Below are positions 10,684-20,984 of a stretch of 64,000 nucleotides of DNA, piece by piece. Numbering within the stretch: the first letter of the stretch is position 1; every line of letters begins with the position of its first letter. Below the pieces are notes generated by a model. The model made no database searches and was not told the origin of the DNA. It saw nothing but the letters and a program-made list of their open reading frames with translations. Source of the DNA: Aspidapion aeneum (taxonomy: Eukaryota; Arthropoda; Insecta; Coleoptera; Brentidae); NCBI GenBank assembly GCA_963576565.1, contig CAUYVT010000053.1, positions 248,001 to 312,000 on the forward strand. Reading direction: 5' to 3'. Both the position numbers and the translations under genes were made by a program.

Positions 10684-13600
10684 TGTTTTGGCTAGTTTTT
10701 TTAACATCTGATGTAATTTTTTTATTTTATTTTTTAAATTTGGAAAAAGGAAAAAAAGTTTTTTGAATTTTTTTTGAATTTTTTTTGTTTTTTCTGTGTT
10801 ACAGCCAAAGCCAGGTTAAAAGCTTTCAGTGGCTGTCGGTGTTTTTTTTGACACCCAATCATTTTTTTTACTATAAAACAGGATTTTCCATCATCATTGG
10901 TTGTTTTTTGAAAAAACACTTTTTAAATATTTTTTTTTTATATTTTAATATTTAAGCGTTGATTTGAAATTCGTTGTTGCTCTGTTGATCCTCATAGTTT
11001 TTTGTTAGCTTATCTTCACAAGTTTTTTTTCTTGGAAAATAAAATATTCATTTTTATTTATTAAGGAAGAATAAGTGGATAAAAAAACATAGGAGTTTTT
11101 ATTCAACAGCGTCCGAATCATGTTCTTAATTCTTTAAAGTTTTTGTAGGAAAAACACATTTTAATTTTTTAAGAAAAATAAATACAACAATGTAAATTTA
11201 CTTCAATTTTTTTTTGTTGATCTATAGGTGGATGGACCTCCAGACATAGTCTTTTTAAGTTTAAATATATGCCAGATGTAGTGTGTTTTTTCTAACAATT
11301 TTTTTCTTGCAGGTTGCCTACTTCTAATATGTTATTATTTCCTGCTTGTGATAAGATAGAAATTGTTTCACCGATTATTTTTTAGTGCAATCAATTTATT
11401 TAGGTCAAGTTATTTTTTTTTTTGGTGATTTTAATTTTTTGTGGGATATCACTACTTGGTATTTGGAATATTTTTACAGGGTTTCACACAAATTTTTCTT
11501 GGCTGAGTTGTTTTAAAGTAAATATAGCTTGACAGATAGTAGATTTGTTTAGTTGAAAGTATTAATTAGTAATGAAAGAAAGGGAAAATGAGTTTATTTT
11601 GCTTTGTCATTTTCTTTTCTTGTTTGTTTTTGGAGGTAACTGTTGAATGACAATTAAGATCTTACGTCACTCAGTTACATCGGGTCAGAGGAGGGTACTA
11701 CTACTACTACTAGTGCCGGCTCGGGAGGTTAGGAAACACAAGGCTAAAATCCTAGAGTGACACCTTGGCTGAAGATCAATGCCAAAAGTCCAGTTGACAT
11801 TTTTTTTGGGGTATTTTTTTTGAAAGACAGTTTTTAGGTCTTTGGTTTAGTTGTCTAGTTGTGTTTTTGTGACTGGTCAATTTTTTTTTGGTAGAAAATA
11901 CAGCGTTGGGCTTTGGAGTGCATTTTTAAAAAAAAATGACCTACGGGTATTTCTACCAATTAAAGTTTTCTGGTTCACAATTATTTTTTTTTTTTCTGTA
12001 TTTTTTTTCTGCGTTCAGGTCATAGCTTGGTCATGGCCATTGGAGAGCAAACATTTATGTTTGAGCCTTGGGAAGTTTTGCCTGCTCGGATTGAATACAG
12101 GGAAAATGAATTTGAAGCCCAACTAGATATAATACCACAAAAGAAATGTTTAGCTGAGACAGATATAGATATAAGTTTTGATTTTTTTTTAGTTCATTTG
12201 TAAAGTTCAGTAATTTTTTTAAGTAATGTCATAGTGAGGCCGTGAAATTGGTCAGTGAATTTAAGAGAGACTTTCAACTAAATATAAATGCTAGGCGGGG
12301 GTAATTGGTAAAAATATTTCCAAATTTTATTTTTTTTTAAATAACCTAATTTTTCGTAAAAAATTATTTCCTTTCAGTTAACATAACTTCTCGAATTCTT
12401 GTTTCGGTCAAAACGGTTTGTATAGTGGTCTTAGTTTTAAAGGGTGACCAGACAGGTTATATTTTTTTTGGGGGACCAAACAGGAATTTCTTGAGTTACA
12501 AAAGGTGAACTTTTTTTTTGTCTTAGTTGATCAGGCAGGAATAAATAAATCTTTTTACTTCCGAATCATAATTTTAAATAACAAGATTTATTGGTTAAGT
12601 GTTTGGGTCTTATAGTGAAAAACGTTTTGTTTTTGAAGGATACTGGTATGATATGAAATTATTTTAATTTCATGCCAAATGTTGGTTGACGGCAGATATG
12701 CTAGTCTTCAGTTTTTTTGTTAGTTTGCAGTTCAGGACAGTGGCGTGTACTTAAAGGGGCCTTACATCTGCGCCCATTGTAAAGCAACTTCCAACATACT
12801 TGCTTAGCTTTTCACTTAATCTTCGTTTTGTTGCTTCTGAAATTAAAGCGTTATATTGGATAACGATGGATGGTGTTAGACTGAGAAAGTACCTAGGTAT
12901 TTAGGGATGAAAACTTGGAAGTTGTGGACAATTGGGAAATATTTTTTTTTATTTCATTTTTTTTTTAATTTTAAAATAGTTTCATACTGGTGACCTCAAA
13001 TAATGAAGCAAATTTTTAAATTACAATACACTTTTGTGGAATAAATGGGAAAGTGTTCAGGTTAAACAATAAATTTAAGATGATTGATTTTTTAAAAAAA
13101 AGATTTCAACCTAAGAATAAATTTAAAAACAATAGGTTTTCTTTGATGTGACTAAACAATGATGAGGGCATATATTTTTTTTTGTTATGCATAATATGAT
13201 AGTAGTACCTTTCGTATTGCAATAATTAGGGGTTTTCCTCCCGCGAGCTGGGTGGAAATGGAAGAAATGTTTGGTTCGGAGTGTAGAAATCGAGGAACGA
13301 GGACTTCCTGCTAATCTTTTTAGGATTTCGCAACTTCGGTTTTCGCTAAATTAAAATACATCCAAATTTGGCCTACAGGCTGAATCTCGCATTTTCCAGG
13401 ACCTTGCAGATTTGCGGAGAAAGACAATTTTTGTGATCTGTTTAGTTATGATAGGAATTAAAATAGTAACATGCACATGAGAGGACTATATTTAGGTTAA
13501 AAAGTAGTAAGAACACTGATCTAAACAATTTTCCATAATAGTGTCCTATTTTCACAGGGTGCTTCAAAATATCTTCACCCTTTCTTTGAAATAAGATATT

Positions 13601-16015
13601 GTTTCGCCTGTGGGTGTTTGACCGTTTAAAGAATATATAGGGTCCAGATGGGATTGCAATGGAAATCACAAGTTTTTGGGTTTTATTGACATTATACTTA
13701 GGGAATAGGGGAAATGGCTAATAAAAAGTTTTTGGTTTTAGGCCGAGTTTTGTTGAGATAACAAAAATTTAATTGGGGCCGGGAGTTTAATTATGCTCTT
13801 TTAAAATTGATGTAATAGTTTTGGCTTCTTGATTTTTGTTTTCTGGGTTTTACGCAGGATTATTCCCAACTGTTTAATTTCAAAATGTCATTTATAAGTG
13901 ATAGGGTCTCATTAGCCCTTGGACCTTTGGTAATTTTGCTTTGACTAATAGTTGCGGAAAGGGCCCAACTTAATTTTATATCTCGTAAACACCAGGAATA
14001 GGGATCTGAGAATGCATTAAGCAGTAATTTTTTTTTTGATGAGATGTTGTGTGTAAAGACACTTAAGTAGGCAGATTTAGTTTTACAACGTTATAGGTGA
14101 ACCTTGGAATTGTTTTCATATTTGGTTTTTTGAAAGTGCACACAAGATAATTCTTTACGGAGTTGAGTGCAAAGGTTCTTCACATTATAGTGGTACAGTA
14201 AATAAGTACTAACGTTGCTTATTTCCTTAAGTAATAATTTTAAACAAATACACTAACATCGGTTGGTTTTTGGAACATAAATATTTTTTTAAAACTTTTC
14301 CTAAACTGATTGGTTTTTTTTGCAATTACGATTTTTATACCTTATGATTCTTAAGTAAATCTAATTTTCAACATTTTTTTGTATAGTAAATTAATTTTTC
14401 TAGCTCATTTACTTTCCTCATTGCCACAGTTTTGGGAGAGGAAAGGGAATTGACAACTGTTTGTTTTTAAAGGAAAAGAACAAAAACTGTTGCATGACAA
14501 CTCGAATAAGATTTTTCTGGTGTTGATTTTATTAAAAAATTTTTTCTTAAGGTTCACTAATAGGAGCTGCAACCCCACTTAAACATTTTTAATTTTTTTG
14601 AAAATATTTTTTTAAATATTTTTTTTAAATATTTTTTTTTAAAAGGGAGACTTGATTTTCTTGTTGGATATTTTTTTCCTTGGTGCATAGTAGTACCTTG
14701 TCCCTACAATGGTTCTACCAGTTTATTTAAGTATTTTTTTTTCTGAATTAAAATATAATTTTATTTCGAACCCTCACGTTTTAACAACCTATCATCATTT
14801 GTTTTAATTTTTTTTTTCTTCTCCCTACTCCAAACCACCTATCAGAGTGGAGTAATTTTTGAAAATTTTAGTGAGTCACTAATTAATTTTTTTTGACTAT
14901 TGGACTACTGTGGTCGACACCAAAAATTTTTTTTTTAATTTTTTTTTGGACACCTTTCGGTACGATCCTAGGGTCTTCTTGACCATGGTTTGCATCAATT
15001 TAGTTAAAGTATTGGGAATTTCATTTTAACGATTATTAGAGAGTTGCAGTCCTACCAAGACGTTATTTGTATAAATTTTTTATTACCATCGGTAGTTTCT
15101 TTTTAAATTTTCTTTAAATTTTTTTTATTACACACAACATCCTTACTAGTCTAATTCGACGCAATTTCAGCGAGCGGTTTTTTTTTTAATTGAGCATATT
15201 TTACGATTTCTATAACATGAACATCTGTTCCGACGTTTATTGCGTTCACTTATATATTAAGGGATGATGTGACCTTAAGCAATGCATGTTTCGTGTAAAC
15301 TCAGAGTAGGTAAGCAGGTTAAAGTGGGTTTTGATTTATTCTTTTTAGAAAAATCATTGTATACGGCGATTTGGGTTTTTTTGAGTTTATTTGTGGAGCC
15401 GTTCTGCAATAGCAGGAGTATACCCTAGCGTTAACTGTGTACAACAGCTTTGGGATTTTTGTTATAGGTAGTCTGTTGTACGTTCCATTTAGGGATAAAT
15501 TTACCTATTCGGTTGCTGAGGTAAACAAACATCACTTAACTTTAATTTTTAATCCAGTTCAGCTAGGATAAGCGCAATTATTTTTTTTTTGTGTTTTACT
15601 CACGCAGGAGTGAAACATAAGACCTAAACACTGCCAAAACTCTTGTCTCTCTTTTATTTTTTTAAACTTTTTTTTTATGGCTACTTGTTAATTCTAATTT
15701 AGGATTTAAGTAGTTATTTCTCTCTGCAAGGTTGGACGTCATAGTTGGTTGTACAAATACTTAACATAAATTATGATTACATTTTTAAATGCAAATAAAT
15801 TTTATTTTCTTACTGCTCTGGTGTTTTTCGGTTTTGTTCGCGTCTGCCCGTATTTAAGTTTTATATTTTCTACATTTGTGAGAAAATTTATAGTGATTTT
15901 CACTGGTGAATTTAAAGTGAACTTTGTGTTTGTTATTGCGTGGTTTAGTTTTTATAATTGGGAGGTATAATTAACAGTTTTAATTAAAGTTTAAAGTTTG
16001 AAGATAAAAGGCACT
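10684..16015 (+). other. 5.3 kb non-coding leader of giant Gypsy
   Basis: Internal DNA between the primer site and the gag ATG. It is strikingly T-rich on the sense strand, with dozens of T runs of 7 or more, and has no convincing frame: the few frames of 60-90 codons are low-complexity or lack an ATG. No second element with terminal repeats was seen inside. It could be a long untranslated leader, partly removed by splicing, or relic sequence captured by the element. Confidence 0.7.
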
Positions 16016-17809
16016 ATGGCTATTTCTTTGAGTCGGTTGTCTGACGTAAGGTACTTAGTCAAGGACGAATTAATCTATGAGTTAACATGGAGAGGCATAG
16101 CTATTGGATCGGTGGAAGAGATGAAACAACAGCTTATGTTGATCAAACAAAGAGAAAAGACTGATGCAAGTATGAGATACCCTCCGTATCCCTTTAAATT
16201 TGGCCAAGATGCTTTTAGCTGCATGAAGAAGCTTGATAGTCTGGTACCGCTGGTAGAGAAGTTCTCTGGTACGAGTAAAGGGGGAGAGTTTAGAAAAATC
16301 GCTGTGAGGTTGGAACACGTGTTGGCCAGGATAAATAACATGAATCCGTCTAACTTTGAAGAAAGTCAAACCAAAGGCATACTGGTTGCGGAAACCTTGA
16401 GCTTGATTGGGAGGTTGCAGAGCCAAGCAACAGATTTATTAAGAGTTGGCGTGACCTCAGATGATGATGAAGCATCTGAAACCCAATCAACGAGTCGAAG
16501 CTCAGATCACTCGACAAATGTTGGCAACATTCCCAGCCAGTCTCAACTCCCGCAGCCACAGCACTCGAGCACACAAAGAACAGCTCAACAGCCCACAAAC
16601 CAACCGTCGGTCATTGCTCCATTGCAAATGCAAGTGCTAACGAACCCAACTCAAACATCAGTACAAGCACTACTCCCTATGCCGATTGAGAATTACGGTA
16701 CAACAGCTTTTCAGTATCAACAACCGTCTACCGTTCCTTTGAGTTTAGCTGCCCTCCAAAGTAGCATAGCACCAAATGCTCAGTCACGACCATTTTCACG
16801 TTCGTCGCCAGTACCAATGTCAAGTGATCCTGGTACTTCATATCATGTTGCACCTGTACCTCCGCATAAGTGGAACATAAAGTTTACAGGCGAGAGGGGT
16901 ACGATCTCCGTCACCGCATTTTTTGAGAGAGTGGACGAGTTAAGTCAGGCGAGAGGAGTCAGCAAAAAGGTTTTACTGAATTCGGGCATTGATCTTTTTG
17001 AAAAGTCAGCTTATACTTTTTACAAAGATGTTCGAAGAGAAGTCCATACGTGGGAACAGCTGGAACAGAGGTTCATGGCAGAATATCTTCCTTCTTCATA
17101 TGGCGAGAAGCTATTGAAGGAGATTCAAAAACGTAAACAAGGCCCTGGAGAGTCTATAGGGACCTATATTGCTGTCATGAACACATATTTCCAAAGACTT
17201 GGCTGTCCTGTTTCCGAAGAGGCGAAATTAGCTATCGTCTTCAGAAATATCGCGGACATCTATAAAAATGGGTTAATTGCTACTGAGGTCAATAGCCTAT
17301 CACATTTAAAGGATCTGTGTCGTAGAATAGACCAGAGATATGGTTTAGAAGAGGAGAATTTTACACCTAGGAGAAACCAATCAATCGAACCTGACTTGGC
17401 CTACGTTGACGTAGAGAGCGACAGTGACGATTTTTCAACAGGGGTTGATGCAATTCAAATATCAGGTGCCGGGACATCGAACCAACAGAATTTAAATCAT
17501 CCTGCTAATAGATTCGACAGAAATAGGCAGCAGCCAGCAAGCAATTTTGCTGCTAGGGCTGATAGAGATAGACAGCAACCAGCTAGTGGTCAGTCTAGTG
17601 TAAATGACAGGGATGTACAACCACAGGGTGTTGGATCTGGTAGGGCGAATAGGGACGTGGTATGTTATAGATGCAACCAAACAGGGCACATGGCAATCGG
17701 GTGCGCATTACCTAGAGGCAAACAATGCTATTCGTGTGGACAGGCAGGGGTTACAGTAAGAGAATGTCGAAATTGTAATCGTCAGGGAAACGGACCCAGG
17801 CGCTCGTAG
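16016..17809 (+). CDS. gag: Gag of giant Gypsy, 597 residues
   Basis: Structural protein of the retrotransposon particle. The start is the ATG at 16016 in GGCACTATGG; the frame is open upstream only through a TTG. The N-terminal part is followed by a long Ser/Gln/Pro-rich linker (about residues 150-280). A capsid-like region runs from about 280 to 450 (WNIKFTGERG onward, with a retroviral-type QRFMAEYLP segment). There is an Arg/Gln-rich basic tail. One canonical zinc knuckle CX2CX4HX4C lies near residue 548 (CYRCNQTGHMAIGC). A second knuckle (CYSCGQAGVTVREC) has Val where His is expected, so it may not bind zinc normally. The frame ends at TAG 17807-17809, after a slippery heptamer that would send ribosomes into the protease frame. 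Confidence 0.9.
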   Translation: MAISLSRLSDVRYLVKDELIYELTWRGIAIGSVEEMKQQLMLIKQREKTDASMRYPPYPFKFGQDAFSCMKKLDSLVPLVEKFSGTSKGGEFRKIAVRLEHVLARINNMNPSNFEESQTKGILVAETLSLIGRLQSQATDLLRVGVTSDDDEASETQSTSRSSDHSTNVGNIPSQSQLPQPQHSSTQRTAQQPTNQPSVIAPLQMQVLTNPTQTSVQALLPMPIENYGTTAFQYQQPSTVPLSLAALQSSIAPNAQSRPFSRSSPVPMSSDPGTSYHVAPVPPHKWNIKFTGERGTISVTAFFERVDELSQARGVSKKVLLNSGIDLFEKSAYTFYKDVRREVHTWEQLEQRFMAEYLPSSYGEKLLKEIQKRKQGPGESIGTYIAVMNTYFQRLGCPVSEEAKLAIVFRNIADIYKNGLIATEVNSLSHLKDLCRRIDQRYGLEEENFTPRRNQSIEPDLAYVDVESDSDDFSTGVDAIQISGAGTSNQQNLNHPANRFDRNRQQPASNFAARADRDRQQPASGQSSVNDRDVQPQGVGSGRANRDVVCYRCNQTGHMAIGCALPRGKQCYSCGQAGVTVRECRNCNRQGNGPRRS

Positions 17810-17847
17810 GTGGTCGACCTTCGAGTCAGCCTGAACAAGCATCGACC
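17785..17847 (+). promoter_or_regulatory. Programmed -1 frameshift module, gag to protease
   Basis: Slippery heptamer GGGAAAC at 17785-17791, correctly phased to the gag frame (G GGA AAC). It is followed after 11 bases by a stem: 17803-17811 pairs with 17817-17825, with one T-T mismatch. The loop GGTCG (17812-17816) can pair with CGACC at 17843-17847, making a possible H-type pseudoknot. The protease frame is exactly the -1 frame and opens at 17779, just before the heptamer. The gag stop lies inside the stem. GGGAAAC is a known retroviral gag-pro slip site. Confidence 0.75.
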
Positions 17848-18357
17848 GATAGGCTAACGTACGTTTTAGATTATGTGATAAGTCATGCTCGTAAAGATGA
17901 AAGGCCTTATTTAGAAGTGGATGTGCTCGGAAATAAGTTATTAGGTTTGTTGGATTCCGGGGCTTCACGTACCTTTTTAGGGAATCATGGTTGGTCAATC
18001 ATCGAGAGGTTTGGTTTTTCACTGGATACGACGAAGAAGACGAGTTGCATTGTGGCAAATGGTCAAAGCACGAGTAGTATTGGGACAGTGCAGCTTCCTA
18101 TGCGAGTTCAAGATAAATTTAGGTTAATAGAGGTCGTCGTCGTTCCTGAGTTGCCGCACACTTTGATTTTGGGATTAGATTTTTGGATTTCGATGGGGAT
18201 AGTACCGAACTTAAGTACTAATGAGTGGCACTTTGCCGATAATAAAGATGTGATTTGTTCTTTAGAAACACCAGACCAACAAACTACTCTTTCGCCTTAT
18301 GAATCAGAACGACTAGAGGAATTGGTCGATAAATATAAGACTATTATGGGTGACTAG
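17788..18357 (+). CDS. pro: Aspartic protease domain of giant Gypsy, -1 frame to gag
   Basis: Retropepsin that would cleave the Gag-Pol precursor. The frame is open from 17779 and has no ATG in a useful place; the intended entry is by -1 slippage at 17785-17791. The active-site motif LLDSGAS lies near 17950, followed by a flap-type region with IVANGQ and the conserved ILGLDFW near 18170. It ends at TAG 18355-18357, four bases into the start of the open pol frame. No slippery site is visible at this second junction, and the family motif at the protease-RT boundary continues smoothly in the next frame, so a single-base loss in this copy is likelier than a second programmed shift. Confidence 0.8.
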   Translation, partial: KRTQALVGGRPSSQPEQASTDRLTYVLDYVISHARKDERPYLEVDVLGNKLLGLLDSGASRTFLGNHGWSIIERFGFSLDTTKKTSCIVANGQSTSSIGTVQLPMRVQDKFRLIEVVVVPELPHTLILGLDFWISMGIVPNLSTNEWHFADNKDVICSLETPDQQTTLSPYESERLEELVDKYKTIMGD

Positions 18358-20945
18358 GATGTACAGACAGGGTAGAGCATAAGATTACAACAGATGCAGC
18401 ACCGATAAGACAACGTTCATATAAGGTCTCACCGGTCATTCAAAAACTTATTGATGACGAAATCGACGAAATGCTGAAAATGGATGTGATAGAACGTAGT
18501 AGTAGTTCATGGGCTTCACCAGTGGTAATGGTACAAAAGAAAAACACAAATAAATATCGGTTCTGCGTAGACTACCGCAAGTTGAACTCAGTGACGGCGC
18601 GTGATAGTTATCCTTTACCACTCGTATCCGAGACTCTTGACAAGTTGAAAGATGCTAAATACTTGTCAACTTTAGATATCAAAAGCGCTTATTGGCAAGT
18701 ACCAATGGAAGAATCATCGAAGCCACTAACAGCATTCATCTGTCGACGAGGTCTCTTCCAATTTAAGCGGTTACCATTTGGTCTTCATAATGCACCTGCA
18801 ACTTGGCAGAGACTCATAGATAGCATCATAGGAAACGATTTAGACCCCTACGTGTACGTATATCTCGATGACCTCGTAATTGTCACACAGAGCTTTTCTG
18901 AACATCTTAGAATTCTTGAGGAAGTCCTACGAAGATTGCAGAATGCAAAGATAACGGTAAGTTGGGAGAAATGCCAACTGTGTAGGCCAGAAATGACTTA
19001 TTTAGGTTTCGTAGTGGACCGTCGAGGCATCCGAGTTGACCCTAATAAAATTAAAGCCATGTTAGAGCTCCAGAGGCCAAGAACTGTCAGAGAAGTTCGT
19101 AGAGTTGTAGGTACAATATCCTGGTACAGACGTTTCATAGAGAATTTTTCAGCGATAATAGCTCCGATTACAGCTCTAACTAAGAAAAATCAAAAGTTCG
19201 ATTGGACTCCAGACTGCGAAAAAGCATTTATTAAGATTAAGGAACTTTTAGTGACTGCACCGATTCTTACATGTCCAGATTATACCAAAGAATTAGTCAT
19301 TCAAACAGACGCATCAGGATATGGAATAGGAGCATGTTTAACGCAGCCTTATCCTGAAGGAGACAAAGTCATATGCTATTTGAGTCGATCTTTGACTAAG
19401 CAAGAACGTGTTTACACGACCACCGAGCGAGAATGTTTGGCATTGGTTTGGGCGATAGAGAAGCTCCGGCCTTATATTGAGGGGATCTCATTTAAGGTCA
19501 TAACAGATCATTTTAGCTTAAAATGGCTTCATAGCTTAAAAGAGCCCAGTGGAAGACTTGCTCGTTGGTCTGTAAAACTGCAGCAATATGATTTTGAAGT
19601 AATCCATCGGAAAGGGAAAGATTTAGTTGTCCCGGACATGTTGTCTCGTGCAGTACCTATGATTGATACAATTTCGCAGCCCAGAGATGTTTCAACAGCA
19701 ATTAAAGATCGATGGTACCAAAAGATGGTAAAGAGGGTCGTAGAATCACCGTTAAAATTTATGAACTGGAGATACACTGATAATAAGTTGTATAAATATG
19801 TCAAACAAGAATACCCTCAACTTTCACCATCTAACGAATATTGGAAAGAGGTAGTCCCCAAAGATCATAGGCGTAGAATTATTGGAGAAGCTCACGATCC
19901 TCCTACCGCAGGACATATGGGTGTGTATAAAACCTTCCACAGACTGGCAGAAAAATATTATTGGCCAAAAATGCGCCAGGACGTGGCAACTTTTGTAAAG
20001 AAATGCTTTGTCTGTGCAGCTCATAAAGGTGATACACAAGGTGTATCTGATCAGATGATATCTCACCCAAAACCAACTCGTCCTTGGGAAATTATTTCGA
20101 CTGATTTATGTGGACCTCTACCTCGTTCAACAAAGGGTAATTGCTGGATTCTCGTCGTTACGGACTATTTGAGTAAGTTTTCCTTAGTTTTTCCAATGCG
20201 AACAGCCCCTACTCAAGCAGTTGTTAAGCATCTTGAGGAGCAAGTATTTATGGTCTTCGGAGTGCCCCGTTTGATACTTTGTGATAATGGCCCTCAGTAC
20301 AAAAGTAATGAGTTTAAGCGTTTTGCTGAGAGTTATCAGGTTAAAATTCAGTATAATCCGTATTATCACCCCAGAGCAAATCCAACAGAAAGGACGAATC
20401 GCACGTTAAAAACCATGTTATGTTGCTATGTGAAAGACAACCACAGGAAGTGGGACGAACAAATACATAAACTTGCCTGCGCGATTCGTACTGCAACCCA
20501 TGAGACAACCAGGATGTCTCCTTTCTTTGTTAATTTTGGTAGGAATATGTGTTTGTCAGGAAAAGATTACTCCAACCCAGTTTTATTATCTGAAGAGAAT
20601 GGTGTACAAACTGCAGCTGAAAGTAAGAACGAAGGTTTCCGGAAGCTCTATGCTGATGTTAAGAGAAGGTTAGAGGTGGCTGGAGAGAAAAACGTAGTTC
20701 AGTATAATTTGCGTACAAGGGTACCCAACTTTGCTGTGGGTCAGCGTGTTTGGAAGAAAAATTATGTTTTGTCAGATGCTGCGAAGTTTTTCTCGAAGAA
20801 GTTAGCACCGAAATTCGTTGGTCCTTATGTGATTAGGAATAAAATTTCTCCATGGATATTTGAGCTTCAGGAACCATCGGGTAAAGTACTGCCAGGGAGT
20901 TGGCATGCCAAAGACCTTAAGTCGGCAGCGGACCTCTCCGATTAA
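18354..20945 (+). CDS. pol: RT-RNase H-integrase of giant Gypsy
   Basis: Enzymes that copy the RNA and insert the cDNA. The frame opens at 18354 after a TGA and is again -1 to the protease frame. The first ATG, at 18471, is internal to the RT N-terminus, so it is not a natural start. RT contains YLDD (in YVYLDDLVIV) and the LPFGLHNAP motif. RNase H has its Asp in TDASGYG, Glu in TERECLAL and Asp in ITDHFSLKWL. Integrase has an intact HHCC zinc finger (HDPPTAGH ... CFVCAAH) and catalytic residues in STDLCG, CDNGPQ and PTERTN. It ends at TAA 20943-20945, shortly before the polypurine tract. There is no chromodomain and no env frame downstream. Confidence 0.9.
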   Translation, partial: LGCTDRVEHKITTDAAPIRQRSYKVSPVIQKLIDDEIDEMLKMDVIERSSSSWASPVVMVQKKNTNKYRFCVDYRKLNSVTARDSYPLPLVSETLDKLKDAKYLSTLDIKSAYWQVPMEESSKPLTAFICRRGLFQFKRLPFGLHNAPATWQRLIDSIIGNDLDPYVYVYLDDLVIVTQSFSEHLRILEEVLRRLQNAKITVSWEKCQLCRPEMTYLGFVVDRRGIRVDPNKIKAMLELQRPRTVREVRRVVGTISWYRRFIENFSAIIAPITALTKKNQKFDWTPDCEKAFIKIKELLVTAPILTCPDYTKELVIQTDASGYGIGACLTQPYPEGDKVICYLSRSLTKQERVYTTTERECLALVWAIEKLRPYIEGISFKVITDHFSLKWLHSLKEPSGRLARWSVKLQQYDFEVIHRKGKDLVVPDMLSRAVPMIDTISQPRDVSTAIKDRWYQKMVKRVVESPLKFMNWRYTDNKLYKYVKQEYPQLSPSNEYWKEVVPKDHRRRIIGEAHDPPTAGHMGVYKTFHRLAEKYYWPKMRQDVATFVKKCFVCAAHKGDTQGVSDQMISHPKPTRPWEIISTDLCGPLPRSTKGNCWILVVTDYLSKFSLVFPMRTAPTQAVVKHLEEQVFMVFGVPRLILCDNGPQYKSNEFKRFAESYQVKIQYNPYYHPRANPTERTNRTLKTMLCCYVKDNHRKWDEQIHKLACAIRTATHETTRMSPFFVNFGRNMCLSGKDYSNPVLLSEENGVQTAAESKNEGFRKLYADVKRRLEVAGEKNVVQYNLRTRVPNFAVGQRVWKKNYVLSDAAKFFSKKLAPKFVGPYVIRNKISPWIFELQEPSGKVLPGSWHAKDLKSAADLSD

Positions 20946-20966
20946 CCTTTTTAGGTTAATCGTCTT

Positions 20967-20984
20967 GAAGTTGGGGGGGGATTA
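20967..20984 (+). other. Polypurine tract of giant Gypsy
   Basis: GAAGTTGGGGGGGGATTA, directly before the TGTAAC that opens the 3' LTR. The run of eight G is the expected primer for plus-strand synthesis. Confidence 0.85.

Noticed and set aside
18340..18357. Programmed frameshift between protease and pol in the giant Gypsy
   Set aside because: No slippery heptamer is in phase in the 4-base overlap, so a base loss is simpler.
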